The position numbers were made by a program, and so were the translations under genes. Shown here one piece after another: positions 1-5,515 of a stretch of 7,455 nt of DNA. Numbering within the stretch: position 1 is the first letter of the stretch; every line of letters begins with the position of its first letter. The DNA comes from DATJJW01 sp035491935 (GTDB lineage: Bacteria > Pseudomonadota > Alphaproteobacteria > ATCC43930 > CGMCC-115725): contig DATJJW010000143.1 in the NCBI GenBank assembly GCA_035491935.1, positions 1 through 7,455 of the forward strand. The letters are read 5' to 3'. Below the pieces are notes generated by a model, which saw nothing but the letters and a program-made list of their open reading frames with translations, searched no databases and was not told the DNA's origin.

Positions 1-2
1 AG

Positions 3-278
3 GACAGGATCCACCAACCGCATTATCCGGCGACCAGGCCGGAGCTGGTCGGCCTTATCACCGCCCTCCACGCGATCGCTCATGAGCAGTTGGCGCGCGA
101 AGCATGGATGAGCGATGCCGCCGGCTTCGCCGATCGCTTCAAGCTGACCCAGCCTCAGCGCGATGCGCTGATCCGCCTCGATGTCCCAGGCATCGTCGCC
201 ATGGGCGCACATCCCTTGGTGCCGTTCCTGGCCAATATGCAGATCGAACGCCTCAGGCGAGAGGCGGCCCGGGGCTAG
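3..278 (+). CDS. LigA-type extradiol dioxygenase subunit or domain, C-terminal part (5' end outside window)
   Basis: The reading frame is open from the left edge to the TAG at 276-278, giving about 91 residues of a longer protein. The last 45 residues carry a helical pattern typical of the LigA family (alpha subunit of protocatechuate 4,5-dioxygenase, or the C-terminal LigA-like domain of gallate-type fused enzymes). The recognisable parts are LTQPQRDALIRLD followed by a hydrophobic stretch with MGAHPLVPFLANMQIER. In that family LigA caps the active site of the Fe(II)-binding LigB part, and the pair cleaves a dihydroxylated aromatic ring. No metal ligands are expected in this portion, so catalytic ability cannot be judged. 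Whether it is a small separate subunit or the tail of a LigB-LigA fusion depends on sequence to the left. A TTG at 90 is an internal codon, not a likely start. Family call from motif memory, moderately sure. Confidence 0.6.
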   Translation, partial: DRIHQPHYPATRPELVGLITALHAIAHEQLAREAWMSDAAGFADRFKLTQPQRDALIRLDVPGIVAMGAHPLVPFLANMQIERLRREAARG

Positions 279-411
279 GCGACATGCCGCAGACCGCCCT
301 GCATATGGGTGTTCGAATCCCACGATGCGGGATGGCTGGTCCTGGAGGAAGTCTCGTGCTAAACGGCGCGGCGCTGCCGCATGGCCGGCGTGACTCGGGT
401 TACGGAACGCA

Positions 412-425
412 GTGTCACGTGGCAC
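412..425. promoter_or_regulatory. 14-bp near-palindrome centred on CACGTG, possible operator
   Basis: GTGTCACGTGGCAC reads the same on both strands except at one symmetrical position pair. It lies about 90 bp upstream of the GTG start of the MarR gene, a usual place for autoregulatory binding. No second copy of this core was noticed near the tctAB promoter, so its link to the MarR protein is speculative. Confidence 0.3.
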
Positions 426-428
426 ATA

Positions 429-449
429 ACGGGACGAGCTTGTTCCCGT
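429..449. promoter_or_regulatory. 6-bp inverted repeat with 9-nt spacer upstream of marR
   Basis: ACGGGA at 429-434 is complementary to TCCCGT at 444-449. It immediately follows the CACGTG dyad and ends 11 bp before the AGGAG at 460-464. It could be an operator half-site pair or a small RNA hairpin near the ribosome-binding site. There is no T-tract, so it is not a standard intrinsic terminator. Confidence 0.25.
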
Positions 450-510
450 ATTCGGACCTAGGAGATTTGCCCTGACCACGATCAAGAAGACCGCTCACGA
501 GGCTTTCATC

Positions 511-1029
511 GTGCCCGATCCCGGCCGGGTAGGGGCGGCGGGGTTATGGTCGCGTCCGGGATATCTGGTGCGCCGGCTGCACCAGCTATCCGTGGCTATC
601 TTCCATGACGAAATGACCGGGCTGGACCTTACCCCCGTCCAGAACGCGGCATTGACCATCGTCGCGGCACGGCCCGGCATCGAGCAATCCGTGCTGGCCG
701 AGGAGGTCGGCATCGACCGCGTGAATGTCGGCGATGTGATCCTCCGCCTGATCAAATACGGCCTGGTTCGGCGCGAAGTCTCCAAGCGCGATCGTCGTTT
801 CAAGGAAATCTATCTGACGGAGGAAGGTGCACAGGCGCTGCATGAGAGCGCCAAGCGCATGAAGAATACCCAGAAGCGCTTCATGGCGCCGCTGGAGCCC
901 GAAGAGCAGAAGGTCTTCCTCGAACTCGTCATGAAGCTGATCGACGGCCTGCAGGACCAGGGACGCACACCCATGCGTCTGCCTCGGCAACAGGATTTGG
1001 ACCAGGCGAACGAAGCCCTGGCGGATTGA
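511..1029 (+). CDS. MarR-family transcriptional regulator
   Basis: A 172-residue winged helix-turn-helix protein from the GTG at 511. The family core is clear: an N-terminal dimerisation helix (RPGYLVRRLHQ, about residues 19-29), the segment LTPVQNAALTIV (about 40-51), the recognition region PGIEQSVLAEEVGIDRVNVG (about 55-74), and the wing with the hallmark DRR (about 96-98) followed by YLTEEG. Repressors of this kind in catabolic clusters, such as NicR or PicR for pyridine carboxylates, usually release DNA when they bind an aromatic acid; that role is inferred from context here. Start choice: GTG 511 has GAGG at 499-502. An in-frame CTG at 472 has a better-placed AGGAG (460-464, 7-nt gap) and would add 13 residues. 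It is co-oriented with the transporter genes but separated from them by 401 bp, so it is probably a separate unit. Confidence 0.88.
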   Translation: MPDPGRVGAAGLWSRPGYLVRRLHQLSVAIFHDEMTGLDLTPVQNAALTIVAARPGIEQSVLAEEVGIDRVNVGDVILRLIKYGLVRREVSKRDRRFKEIYLTEEGAQALHESAKRMKNTQKRFMAPLEPEEQKVFLELVMKLIDGLQDQGRTPMRLPRQQDLDQANEALAD

Positions 1030-1105
1030 TCGCCCGCTTCCCGATGCGTGGCATGCGCATCGCCTGGCTGGGCGCCCCTGTAACTTCGATTTCCGTTTCG
1101 GCAGG

Positions 1106-1126
1106 CGGCGAATGCCCATTTCGCCG
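1106..1126. other. 7-bp GC-rich hairpin downstream of marR
   Basis: CGGCGAA (1106-1112) pairs with TTCGCCG (1120-1126) around a 7-nt loop. It begins 76 bp after the marR stop codon. No T-tract follows on the + strand, so it could stabilise the 3' end of the mRNA or be a weak terminator. Confidence 0.35.
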
Positions 1127-1131
1127 TCATT

Positions 1132-1157
1132 GCGTCTCCGCGGGGCGTCTCCGCGGG
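1132..1157. repeat. Perfect tandem duplication of a 13-bp unit
   Basis: The unit GCGTCTCCGCGGG occupies 1132-1144 and again 1145-1157 with no mismatch and no spacer. It lies in non-coding DNA. It probably arose by slipped-strand replication, but it could also present two copies of a protein-binding site. Confidence 0.85.
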
Positions 1158-1238
1158 CTATTTCTGCTGCAGCGGAAGCTTTCGGCCTGCCCGACAATCT
1201 GCCAATAATATCGTCGGTCCGAAAGCGACCCATCCGGG

Positions 1239-1257
1239 ACGCCCAGAAATTGGGCGT
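1239..1257 (+). terminator. Hairpin, weak candidate terminator for marR
   Basis: ACGCCCA (1239-1245) pairs perfectly with TGGGCGT (1251-1257) around the 5-nt loop GAAAT. Only TTT (1257-1259) follows, so the terminator call is weak, and the hairpin is about 210 bp past the marR stop. It sits at the boundary where the AT-rich promoter region begins. Confidence 0.4.
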
Positions 1258-1305
1258 TTGCGGAGGCAATTGATCGTTATTGTGCGGATTTCGGAATTTT
1301 TACAG

Positions 1306-1326
1306 AAAAAGACCCTTTCGGGGGTC
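1306..1326 (-). terminator. Intrinsic-terminator-like hairpin facing left
   Basis: On the - strand, GACCC, a 6-nt loop (CCGAAA) and GGGTC are followed directly by five T residues, complementary to A 1306-1310. This is the layout of a Rho-independent terminator for leftward transcription. On the + strand the hairpin is followed by GATCG, so it should not stop rightward transcripts. No - strand gene lies to its right, so it would stop antisense or spurious transcripts. The 5-bp stem is short. Confidence 0.45.
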
Positions 1327-1329
1327 GAT

Positions 1330-1349
1330 CGTCCCACAATTGGTTGACG
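1330..1349. promoter_or_regulatory. 20-bp interrupted dyad (site 1) overlapping the -35 of tctAB
   Basis: CGTC-N3-CAATTG-N3-GACG: 14 of 20 positions are two-fold symmetric around 1339/1340. It includes the TTGACG proposed as the -35 box. Size, symmetry and position fit a dimeric repressor such as a MarR protein. Binding is inferred, not shown. Confidence 0.4.
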
Positions 1350-1371
1350 GCTGATCTGATACGTATACTAT
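1344..1371 (+). promoter_or_regulatory. Candidate sigma70-type promoter of tctAB
   Basis: TTGACG at 1344-1349 matches the -35 consensus at five of six positions. After 16 bp, TACTAT at 1366-1371 is a fair -10 box. This would start transcription near 1378, leaving a leader of about 50 nt before the ATG at 1431. It is the best promoter-like pair I could see in the gap. Confidence 0.5.
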
Positions 1372-1372
1372 C
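1353..1372. promoter_or_regulatory. 20-bp interrupted dyad (site 2) overlapping the -10 of tctAB
   Basis: GAT-N3-ATACGTAT-N3-ATC: 14 of 20 positions are symmetric around 1362/1363. The core ATACGTAT is a perfect 8-bp palindrome that runs into the proposed -10 box. A second core, GTATAC at 1363-1368, is also self-complementary and resembles the GTATAC cores of many GntR-type operators, so a GntR regulator elsewhere is an alternative to the local MarR protein. Its centre lies 23 bp from that of site 1, about two helical turns. Confidence 0.45.
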
Positions 1373-1419
1373 TATGCCGCGATGGCTGGGTTGTCCTTTC
1401 GGCATGGAAGGCGGCGACG

Positions 1420-1424
1420 AAGGA
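1420..1424 (+). promoter_or_regulatory. Ribosome-binding site of the TctA-TctB fusion gene
   Basis: AAGGA ends 6 nt before the ATG at 1431. This spacing supports that ATG as the start. Confidence 0.7.
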
Positions 1425-1430
1425 TAGCAG

Positions 1431-3449
1431 ATGTTCGATGCGGCACTTCATGCGTTGGTGGCTTTGGGTGATCCCGTTCGGTTCGCCATCCTGTTCGGCG
1501 GGGTCGTCGTCGGTCTGGCGCTGGGTGTCATTCCGGGGCTGGGCGGTGTCGTCGGCCTCACTTTGCTGATTCCGTTCACCTACAAGCTCGATACCTATTC
1601 CTCATTCGCCCTGCTGCTCGGCATGGCGGCGGTGACCACGGTTTCCGACCTCATCCCGGCGGTGCTGTTTGGCGTGCCGGGCACGGTGGGCGCGGCGGCT
1701 ACGGTGATCGACGGCCATGAGCTGGCCAAAAAGGGCCAGGCCGGCCGGGCATTGGGTGCGGGATATACCTCGGCATTGGTCGGTGGCGTCCTGGGCGCGA
1801 TCCTGCTTGCCGCCGTCATTCCAGTCATCCGGCCCTTCGTCCTGTTCATCGGCTCGCCGGAGCTGCTGGCCTTCAGCATCTTCGGCTTGTCCATGGTCGC
1901 GGTGCTGAGCGGGCGGGCGCCGCTCAAGGGCTTCGCCGTCGCCGGGCTCGGCATCATGCTGGCGATGATCGGCTCGGGCGCGCCCGACGGTACCGAGCGC
2001 TGGACCTTCGATACGATTTATCTCTGGGACCGGCTGCCGCTGGTGCCCTTCACCCTCGGCCTCTTCGCCATGCCGGAGCTTGCGGAGATGGCGATCAGCC
2101 GCTCCAGCATCGCCCGCGATGCCAGCAATATCGACTTCTCGCTGACCGCCCAATGGCGGGGTGCGCGCGATGCGCTCCGGCATTGGTGGCTGGTGCTGCG
2201 CTGCGGCTGGCTGGGCACCATCCTGGGGGCGGTACCGGGGCTCGGTGCCTCCTCGATCGACTGGATCGCCTATGGCCATGCGGTGCGCGCCGAGAAAAAG
2301 GACCCGCATTTCGGCGAGGGCGACATTCGAGGCGTGATCGCGCCCGAAGCCTCCAACAATGCCAAGGAAGGCGGCCATCTCATTACCACCATCGCCTTCG
2401 GCGTGCCGTCCGGTGCCTCGATGGCGGTGCTGCTGAGCGCCTTCCTGATGCACGGGCTGGTGCCGGGGCCCGACATGCTGACCAAGCATCTCGACGTCAC
2501 CTTCCTCATCATCTGGAGCCTGACCATCGCCCATGTGCTGGGCGGGCTCATCTGTCTCGGCGCCAGCGGCATCTTCGCCCGGCTGGCGGCGGTGCCGGCC
2601 GGCAAGCTGGTGCCGATCGTGCTGGCCCTCATGTTCCTTTCCGCCTTCCAGGGTTCGCAGAGCTGGGGCGATCTCTATGTCATGGTGATCTTCGGCACGG
2701 TCGGCTGGTTCATGAAGCTGTTGAAATGGCCGCGCCCGCCTTTGATGCTGGGCTTCGTGCTTGGCGGCATCTTCGAGCGCAACCTGTTCATCTCGACCGA
2801 GATCTACAGCTGGGGCTGGCTCTACCGTCCGGTCGTCATCGGCATCCTGGCGCTGACCCTGTGGATCGTGCTGAAGCCGCTGCGCGACAATTTCCGCGAT
2901 CTGATGCGCACCTTCCGCTCGAAGCGCGGTCCCAGGATCGCGGTCAACGGCGCGGTCATGTTCAACATCTTCCTGATCGCGGTGGTCGTCTGGGCGCTTT
3001 GGGCCTCATGGGGCTGGCCGTGGGAGGACAAGCTGGTGCCGCACACCGCGGCCTATGCCGTCCTGCTCTTTGCCGGCGTCAACCTGGTGACCGAATTGTT
3101 CTATGCCGGCGCCGAGCAGGCCGAAGGACATGAGGGGGGCCGGGGCCACGGCATGGATACGGTGATCCAAGGGCAGTTGCCCTTTGCCCGCAGCCTGCGC
3201 CATTTCGCCTGGATGGTCTGCTTCCTGGTCGTCGCCTATGGCATCGGCCTGTTGCCGGGACTGTTCTTCCTGATCCTGCTGCACAGCCGCTTCGAGTTCG
3301 GCGAACGCTGGCGGACGGCGGTGATCTCGGCGGTCGCGATGACCGCGATCTCCTGGCTGATCTTCGATCACATCTTCGCGCTGGTCTGGCCGCAATCGAT
3401 CCTGGGCGAGATGCTGCCGGCACTACACGCGAATTTCGACTTCATCTAG
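1431..3449 (+). CDS. Tripartite tricarboxylate transporter permease, TctA-TctB fusion
   Basis: This 672-residue inner-membrane protein imports a carboxylate delivered by a periplasmic receptor, driven by an ion gradient. Residues 1 to about 490 are TctA. Both halves of its internal repeat show: GVIPGLGG (32-39) with GVPGT (81-85), and GAVPGLGA (266-273) with APEASNNA (304-311) and GVPSG (324-328). These Pro-Gly loops form the substrate-binding core of the family. After a basic linker (RSKRGPR, about 496-502), residues 510-672 form about four hydrophobic segments that fit TctB, normally a separate protein of about 150 residues. The TctB part contains a His/Gly-rich loop at about 565-575. TctA alone is usually about 500 residues, which agrees with fusion. 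No stop codon or frameshift separates the halves. The receptor gene follows after 36 bp, so the whole TTT system is present. The substrate is not readable from sequence. Confidence 0.9.
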   Translation: MFDAALHALVALGDPVRFAILFGGVVVGLALGVIPGLGGVVGLTLLIPFTYKLDTYSSFALLLGMAAVTTVSDLIPAVLFGVPGTVGAAATVIDGHELAKKGQAGRALGAGYTSALVGGVLGAILLAAVIPVIRPFVLFIGSPELLAFSIFGLSMVAVLSGRAPLKGFAVAGLGIMLAMIGSGAPDGTERWTFDTIYLWDRLPLVPFTLGLFAMPELAEMAISRSSIARDASNIDFSLTAQWRGARDALRHWWLVLRCGWLGTILGAVPGLGASSIDWIAYGHAVRAEKKDPHFGEGDIRGVIAPEASNNAKEGGHLITTIAFGVPSGASMAVLLSAFLMHGLVPGPDMLTKHLDVTFLIIWSLTIAHVLGGLICLGASGIFARLAAVPAGKLVPIVLALMFLSAFQGSQSWGDLYVMVIFGTVGWFMKLLKWPRPPLMLGFVLGGIFERNLFISTEIYSWGWLYRPVVIGILALTLWIVLKPLRDNFRDLMRTFRSKRGPRIAVNGAVMFNIFLIAVVVWALWASWGWPWEDKLVPHTAAYAVLLFAGVNLVTELFYAGAEQAEGHEGGRGHGMDTVIQGQLPFARSLRHFAWMVCFLVVAYGIGLLPGLFFLILLHSRFEFGERWRTAVISAVAMTAISWLIFDHIFALVWPQSILGEMLPALHANFDFI

Positions 3450-3469
3450 CAACCATAAGAAGAAGCATT

Positions 3470-3479
3470 GGGGGAGGGG
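3470..3479 (+). promoter_or_regulatory. Strong ribosome-binding site deciding the receptor start
   Basis: The purine run GGGGGAGGGG ends 6 nt before the ATG at 3486. It favours that ATG over the in-frame TTG at 3468, which lies upstream of the run and would place glycine and acidic residues ahead of the signal peptide. Confidence 0.75.
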
Positions 3480-3485
3480 CAGTTC

Positions 3486-4520
3486 ATGTTGGGCAAGACC
3501 AAGAAATACCTGTTCGCAGCGGGCATGACCGTGGCCATGGCATCGGCTTCGGTCGCGGCCAAAGCCGACAGCGTCGCCGATTTCTACAAGGGCAAGACCG
3601 TTACCGTGCTGATCGGTACCAGCGCCGGCGGCGGCTACGACCTCTATGCCCGCGTCCTGGCCAAGTACATGGGCAAGCATATCCCCGGCAACCCGACATT
3701 GGTGCCGCAGAACATGCCTGGCGCCGGCACGCTGCGCGTCGCCAATTACATCTACGAGGTGGCGCCCAAGGACGGCACCGTGTTCGGGACCTTCTCGCGC
3801 AGCATGCCGCTCTCGCCGCTCCTGAAGCTGCCGGGCGTCAAGTTCGACAGCCTGAAGTACACATGGCTGGGCTCGATCACCAAGGACACGATGACCTGCA
3901 TCTCGTGGAAGGATTCGCCCGTCAAGAAATGGGACGACATCTTCACTCATGAGTTCAAGGTCGGCGGCGAAGGCAAGGGCGCCGATCCGGATGTCTATGC
4001 CACGATGATCAAGAACGCCTTCCACGCCAAGATCAAGCTGGTCACGGGCTATCCCGGCACCGCCGATATCACGCTCGCCATGCAGCGCGGCGAACTGGAT
4101 GGCGTCTGCGGCTTCTCCTACAGCTCGGTGCGCAGCACGCATGACGACTGGATCAAGACCAAGCAGATCAATTTCATCATCCAGGGTGCCTTGGAGCCCG
4201 ACCCCAACCTGCCGGGCGTGCCCATGATGATCGATGAAGGCAAGACCCCGGAGCAGAAGGCGATGCTGAAGCTGGCACTCGCCCCGCAAGCCATCGCCCG
4301 TCCGTTCGTGGCGCCTCCGGGAATTCCCGCCGATCGCGCCCAGGCGCTGCAGAAGGCCTTCGACGATACGATGAAGGATCCGGATTTCGTGGCCGATGCC
4401 AAGAAGCTCGGCCTCGACGTCAATCCGATGACCGGCGCCCAGGCGCTGGCCATGCTGAAGGACATCTACAAGACGCCGGACAGCGTGGTCAAAGAGACCC
4501 GTGCCGTGATGGGCTACTAG
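3486..4520 (+). CDS. TctC/Bug-type periplasmic receptor of the TTT transporter
   Basis: The 344-residue precursor starts with a Sec signal peptide: MLGKTKKYL, a hydrophobic core, and a likely cleavage after AAKA at about residue 27. The mature protein opens with the receptor signature DFYKGKTVTVLIGTSAGGGYD (first 20 residues about 32-51), followed by ARVLAKYMGKHIPGNP and QNMPGAGTLRVANYIY, then PKDGTVFGTF (about 94-103). These correspond to the ligand-binding beta-strand, the GGG.D loop and the PGAG loop of the family. Receptors of this kind bind one carboxylate; family members bind citrate, terephthalate, nicotinate and other small acids. This one belongs to a divergent branch recognisable by 'KHIPGNP..VPQNMPGAG'. 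It has two cysteines in the mature part (138 and 208). It follows the permease by 36 bp in the same orientation and is almost certainly its partner. Confidence 0.9.
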   Translation: MLGKTKKYLFAAGMTVAMASASVAAKADSVADFYKGKTVTVLIGTSAGGGYDLYARVLAKYMGKHIPGNPTLVPQNMPGAGTLRVANYIYEVAPKDGTVFGTFSRSMPLSPLLKLPGVKFDSLKYTWLGSITKDTMTCISWKDSPVKKWDDIFTHEFKVGGEGKGADPDVYATMIKNAFHAKIKLVTGYPGTADITLAMQRGELDGVCGFSYSSVRSTHDDWIKTKQINFIIQGALEPDPNLPGVPMMIDEGKTPEQKAMLKLALAPQAIARPFVAPPGIPADRAQALQKAFDDTMKDPDFVADAKKLGLDVNPMTGAQALAMLKDIYKTPDSVVKETRAVMGY

Positions 4521-4538
4521 GGTCGGGAGCGGGACGGC

Positions 4539-4564
4539 GGCCGGGACGGTGCTCCATTCCGGCC
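4539..4564. other. GC-rich 8-bp hairpin between receptor and hydroxylase genes
   Basis: GGCCGGGA (4539-4546) pairs with TTCCGGCC (4557-4564), including one G-T pair, around a 10-nt loop. It begins 18 bp after the receptor stop codon. No T-tract follows. It may protect the 3' end of the transporter mRNA, lowering hydroxylase relative to receptor expression, or be a partial terminator. Confidence 0.45.
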
Positions 4565-4582
4565 GTCTCACGCGTCAGCGGG

Positions 4583-4619
4583 CGGTAAGGCAAGCGATAG
4601 AATAATTTACCGGTAAGGC
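4583..4619. promoter_or_regulatory. Palindrome and direct repeat upstream of the molybdenum hydroxylase genes
   Basis: TTACCGGTAA at 4607-4616 is a perfect 10-bp palindrome. Its right half also belongs to the 9-bp direct repeat CGGTAAGGC at 4583-4591 and 4611-4619, 28 bp apart. A -10-like TAGAAT at 4598-4603 lies between the copies, but I see no good -35. The arrangement could be an operator for an internal promoter of the hydroxylase operon. Confidence 0.35.
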
Positions 4620-4636
4620 CGGCCGAAGCAGGCATC

Positions 4637-5515
4637 ATGAAACCACCACCTTTCGAATATCACCGGCCGCAGAGCATCGAGGAAACTTGCGCATTGCTGG
4701 CCAGCCTCGAGAACGCCAAGGTCCTGGCAGGCGGCCAGTCGCTGATGGCGATGCTGAACCTTCGCTATCTCTATCCGGACCATCTCATCGACATCAACAA
4801 AGTGCCGGGGCTGGACGAGATCGCCATCACCGGGGACCGGCTGTCGATCGGCGCCGGCACGCGCCAGCGCCGGATCGAGCTGGATGTGGGTGTTCGGCGT
4901 GCGATGCCGATCCTCGCCGAAGGCCTGGCCCTGACCGGCCATCGCCAGACCCGCAATCGCGGCACGCTGGGGGGCAGCCTCTGCCATCTCGATCCCGCCG
5001 CCGAGCAGCCGCTGATCGCGCTGATCCATGATGCCGAGGTGCGGGTCGCCAAGGCCGGCGGCCAAATCCGATCGATGCCGATGGAGAAATTCATTGCGGG
5101 GTTCATGCAGCCGGCGATCGAATTCGACGAGTTGGTCGTCGGCGTCGACTTCCCGCTCTGGCCGGCTACGCACGGCTATGCCTTCCTGGAGCGTGCCCGC
5201 CGGCATGGTGATTTCGCGCTGGCGGCCGCGGCCTGTCTCATGACCCTGGATGCCGCCGGCCGGATCGATCGCGTGGCGATCGGCGTCGGCGGGCTGGGGC
5301 CGGTGCCTTATCGCCTCCATGCCGGCGAGGGTGGCCTGCGGGGGCAGGCGCCCGGAGAGGCGGCTTTCGCGGCTGCGGCCGAACATCTCGATGCTCTTGA
5401 GGCGGTCAGCGATTTCCACGGTGGCGCTGAGTATCGGCGCAGCATTGCCAAGGCCTTGGTGCGCCGTGCGCTGGCGCTGGCCTGCAAGCGCGCGACGGCC
5501 GGAGGGGTGCAATGA
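4637..5515 (+). CDS. Molybdenum hydroxylase FAD-binding subunit (CoxM/CutM-like)
   Basis: This 292-residue protein is the medium subunit of a xanthine oxidase-family molybdenum hydroxylase. It passes electrons from the 2Fe-2S subunit via FAD to an acceptor. The two FAD pyrophosphate-binding loops are visible: AGGQSL at 31-36 and RGTLGGS at 108-114, followed by DPAAE at 119-123, a common continuation in this subunit. The C-terminal third (FLERARRHGDFALAAAA, about 183-199, and GVGGLGPVPYR, about 216-226) fits the CO dehydrogenase flavoprotein C-terminal domain. Length is normal. The ATG at 4637 is preceded by a weak AGG (4630-4632). It overlaps the next gene by 4 bp (ATGA), showing translational coupling. 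It is cytoplasmic, with no signal peptide. Confidence 0.92.
   Translation: MKPPPFEYHRPQSIEETCALLASLENAKVLAGGQSLMAMLNLRYLYPDHLIDINKVPGLDEIAITGDRLSIGAGTRQRRIELDVGVRRAMPILAEGLALTGHRQTRNRGTLGGSLCHLDPAAEQPLIALIHDAEVRVAKAGGQIRSMPMEKFIAGFMQPAIEFDELVVGVDFPLWPATHGYAFLERARRHGDFALAAAACLMTLDAAGRIDRVAIGVGGLGPVPYRLHAGEGGLRGQAPGEAAFAAAAEHLDALEAVSDFHGGAEYRRSIAKALVRRALALACKRATAGGVQ

Larger units (their letters stand above)
279..471. other. Non-coding gap between the dioxygenase fragment and marR
   Basis: About 190 bp in which no frame has a convincing ribosome-binding site or a recognisable product. It contains two small dyads (412-425 and 429-449, listed separately) and a strong Shine-Dalgarno-like AGGAG at 460-464. 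I saw no convincing -35/-10 pair and no intrinsic terminator with a T-tract after the dioxygenase stop. The marR promoter is presumably here but is not resolved. Confidence 0.5.
1030..1430. other. 401-bp regulatory intergenic region between marR and tctAB
   Basis: No protein-coding frame here is convincing. The left half holds a 7-bp hairpin (1106-1126), a tandem 13-bp duplication (1132-1157) and a second 7-bp hairpin (1239-1257). From about 1266 the sequence becomes visibly more AT-rich. It then holds a leftward terminator-like hairpin, a promoter candidate and two dyads, ending in the ribosome-binding site at 1420-1424. The length and density of signals suggest that the transporter operon has its own controlled promoter. 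Confidence 0.6.

Noticed and set aside
306..322. tRNA T-arm-like sequence (TGGG, loop with TTCGAA, CCCA)
   Set aside because: The loop is 9 nt rather than 7, and the 5-bp stem around a normal loop does not pair. No acceptor, D or anticodon arm fits around it and no CCA follows. Probably chance resemblance.
1020..1034. Small GGCG/CGCC hairpin across the marR stop codon as a terminator
   Set aside because: Only 4 bp of stem and no T-tract.
1267..1342. Two CAATTG copies 70 bp apart as a paired operator
   Set aside because: Only the core 6-mer is shared (plus one flanking base), which is expected by chance in an AT-richer stretch. Only the second copy has extended symmetry.
1602..2534. 310-codon open frame on the - strand inside the TctA-TctB gene
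   Set aside because: A polar, Gln/His/Arg-rich translation exactly opposite a hydrophobic membrane protein, the usual antisense artefact.
2153..3133. 326-codon + strand open frame overlapping the permease gene in another frame
   Set aside because: An Arg/Ala/Gly-rich out-of-frame translation with no motif; the permease frame is uninterrupted through it.
3423..4571. 382-codon open frame on the - strand opposite the receptor gene
   Set aside because: It mirrors the codon structure of the receptor gene in high-GC DNA, and its composition is rich in Arg, His and Gly with no recognisable domain. The + strand gene has a signal peptide, a strong ribosome-binding site and family motifs.
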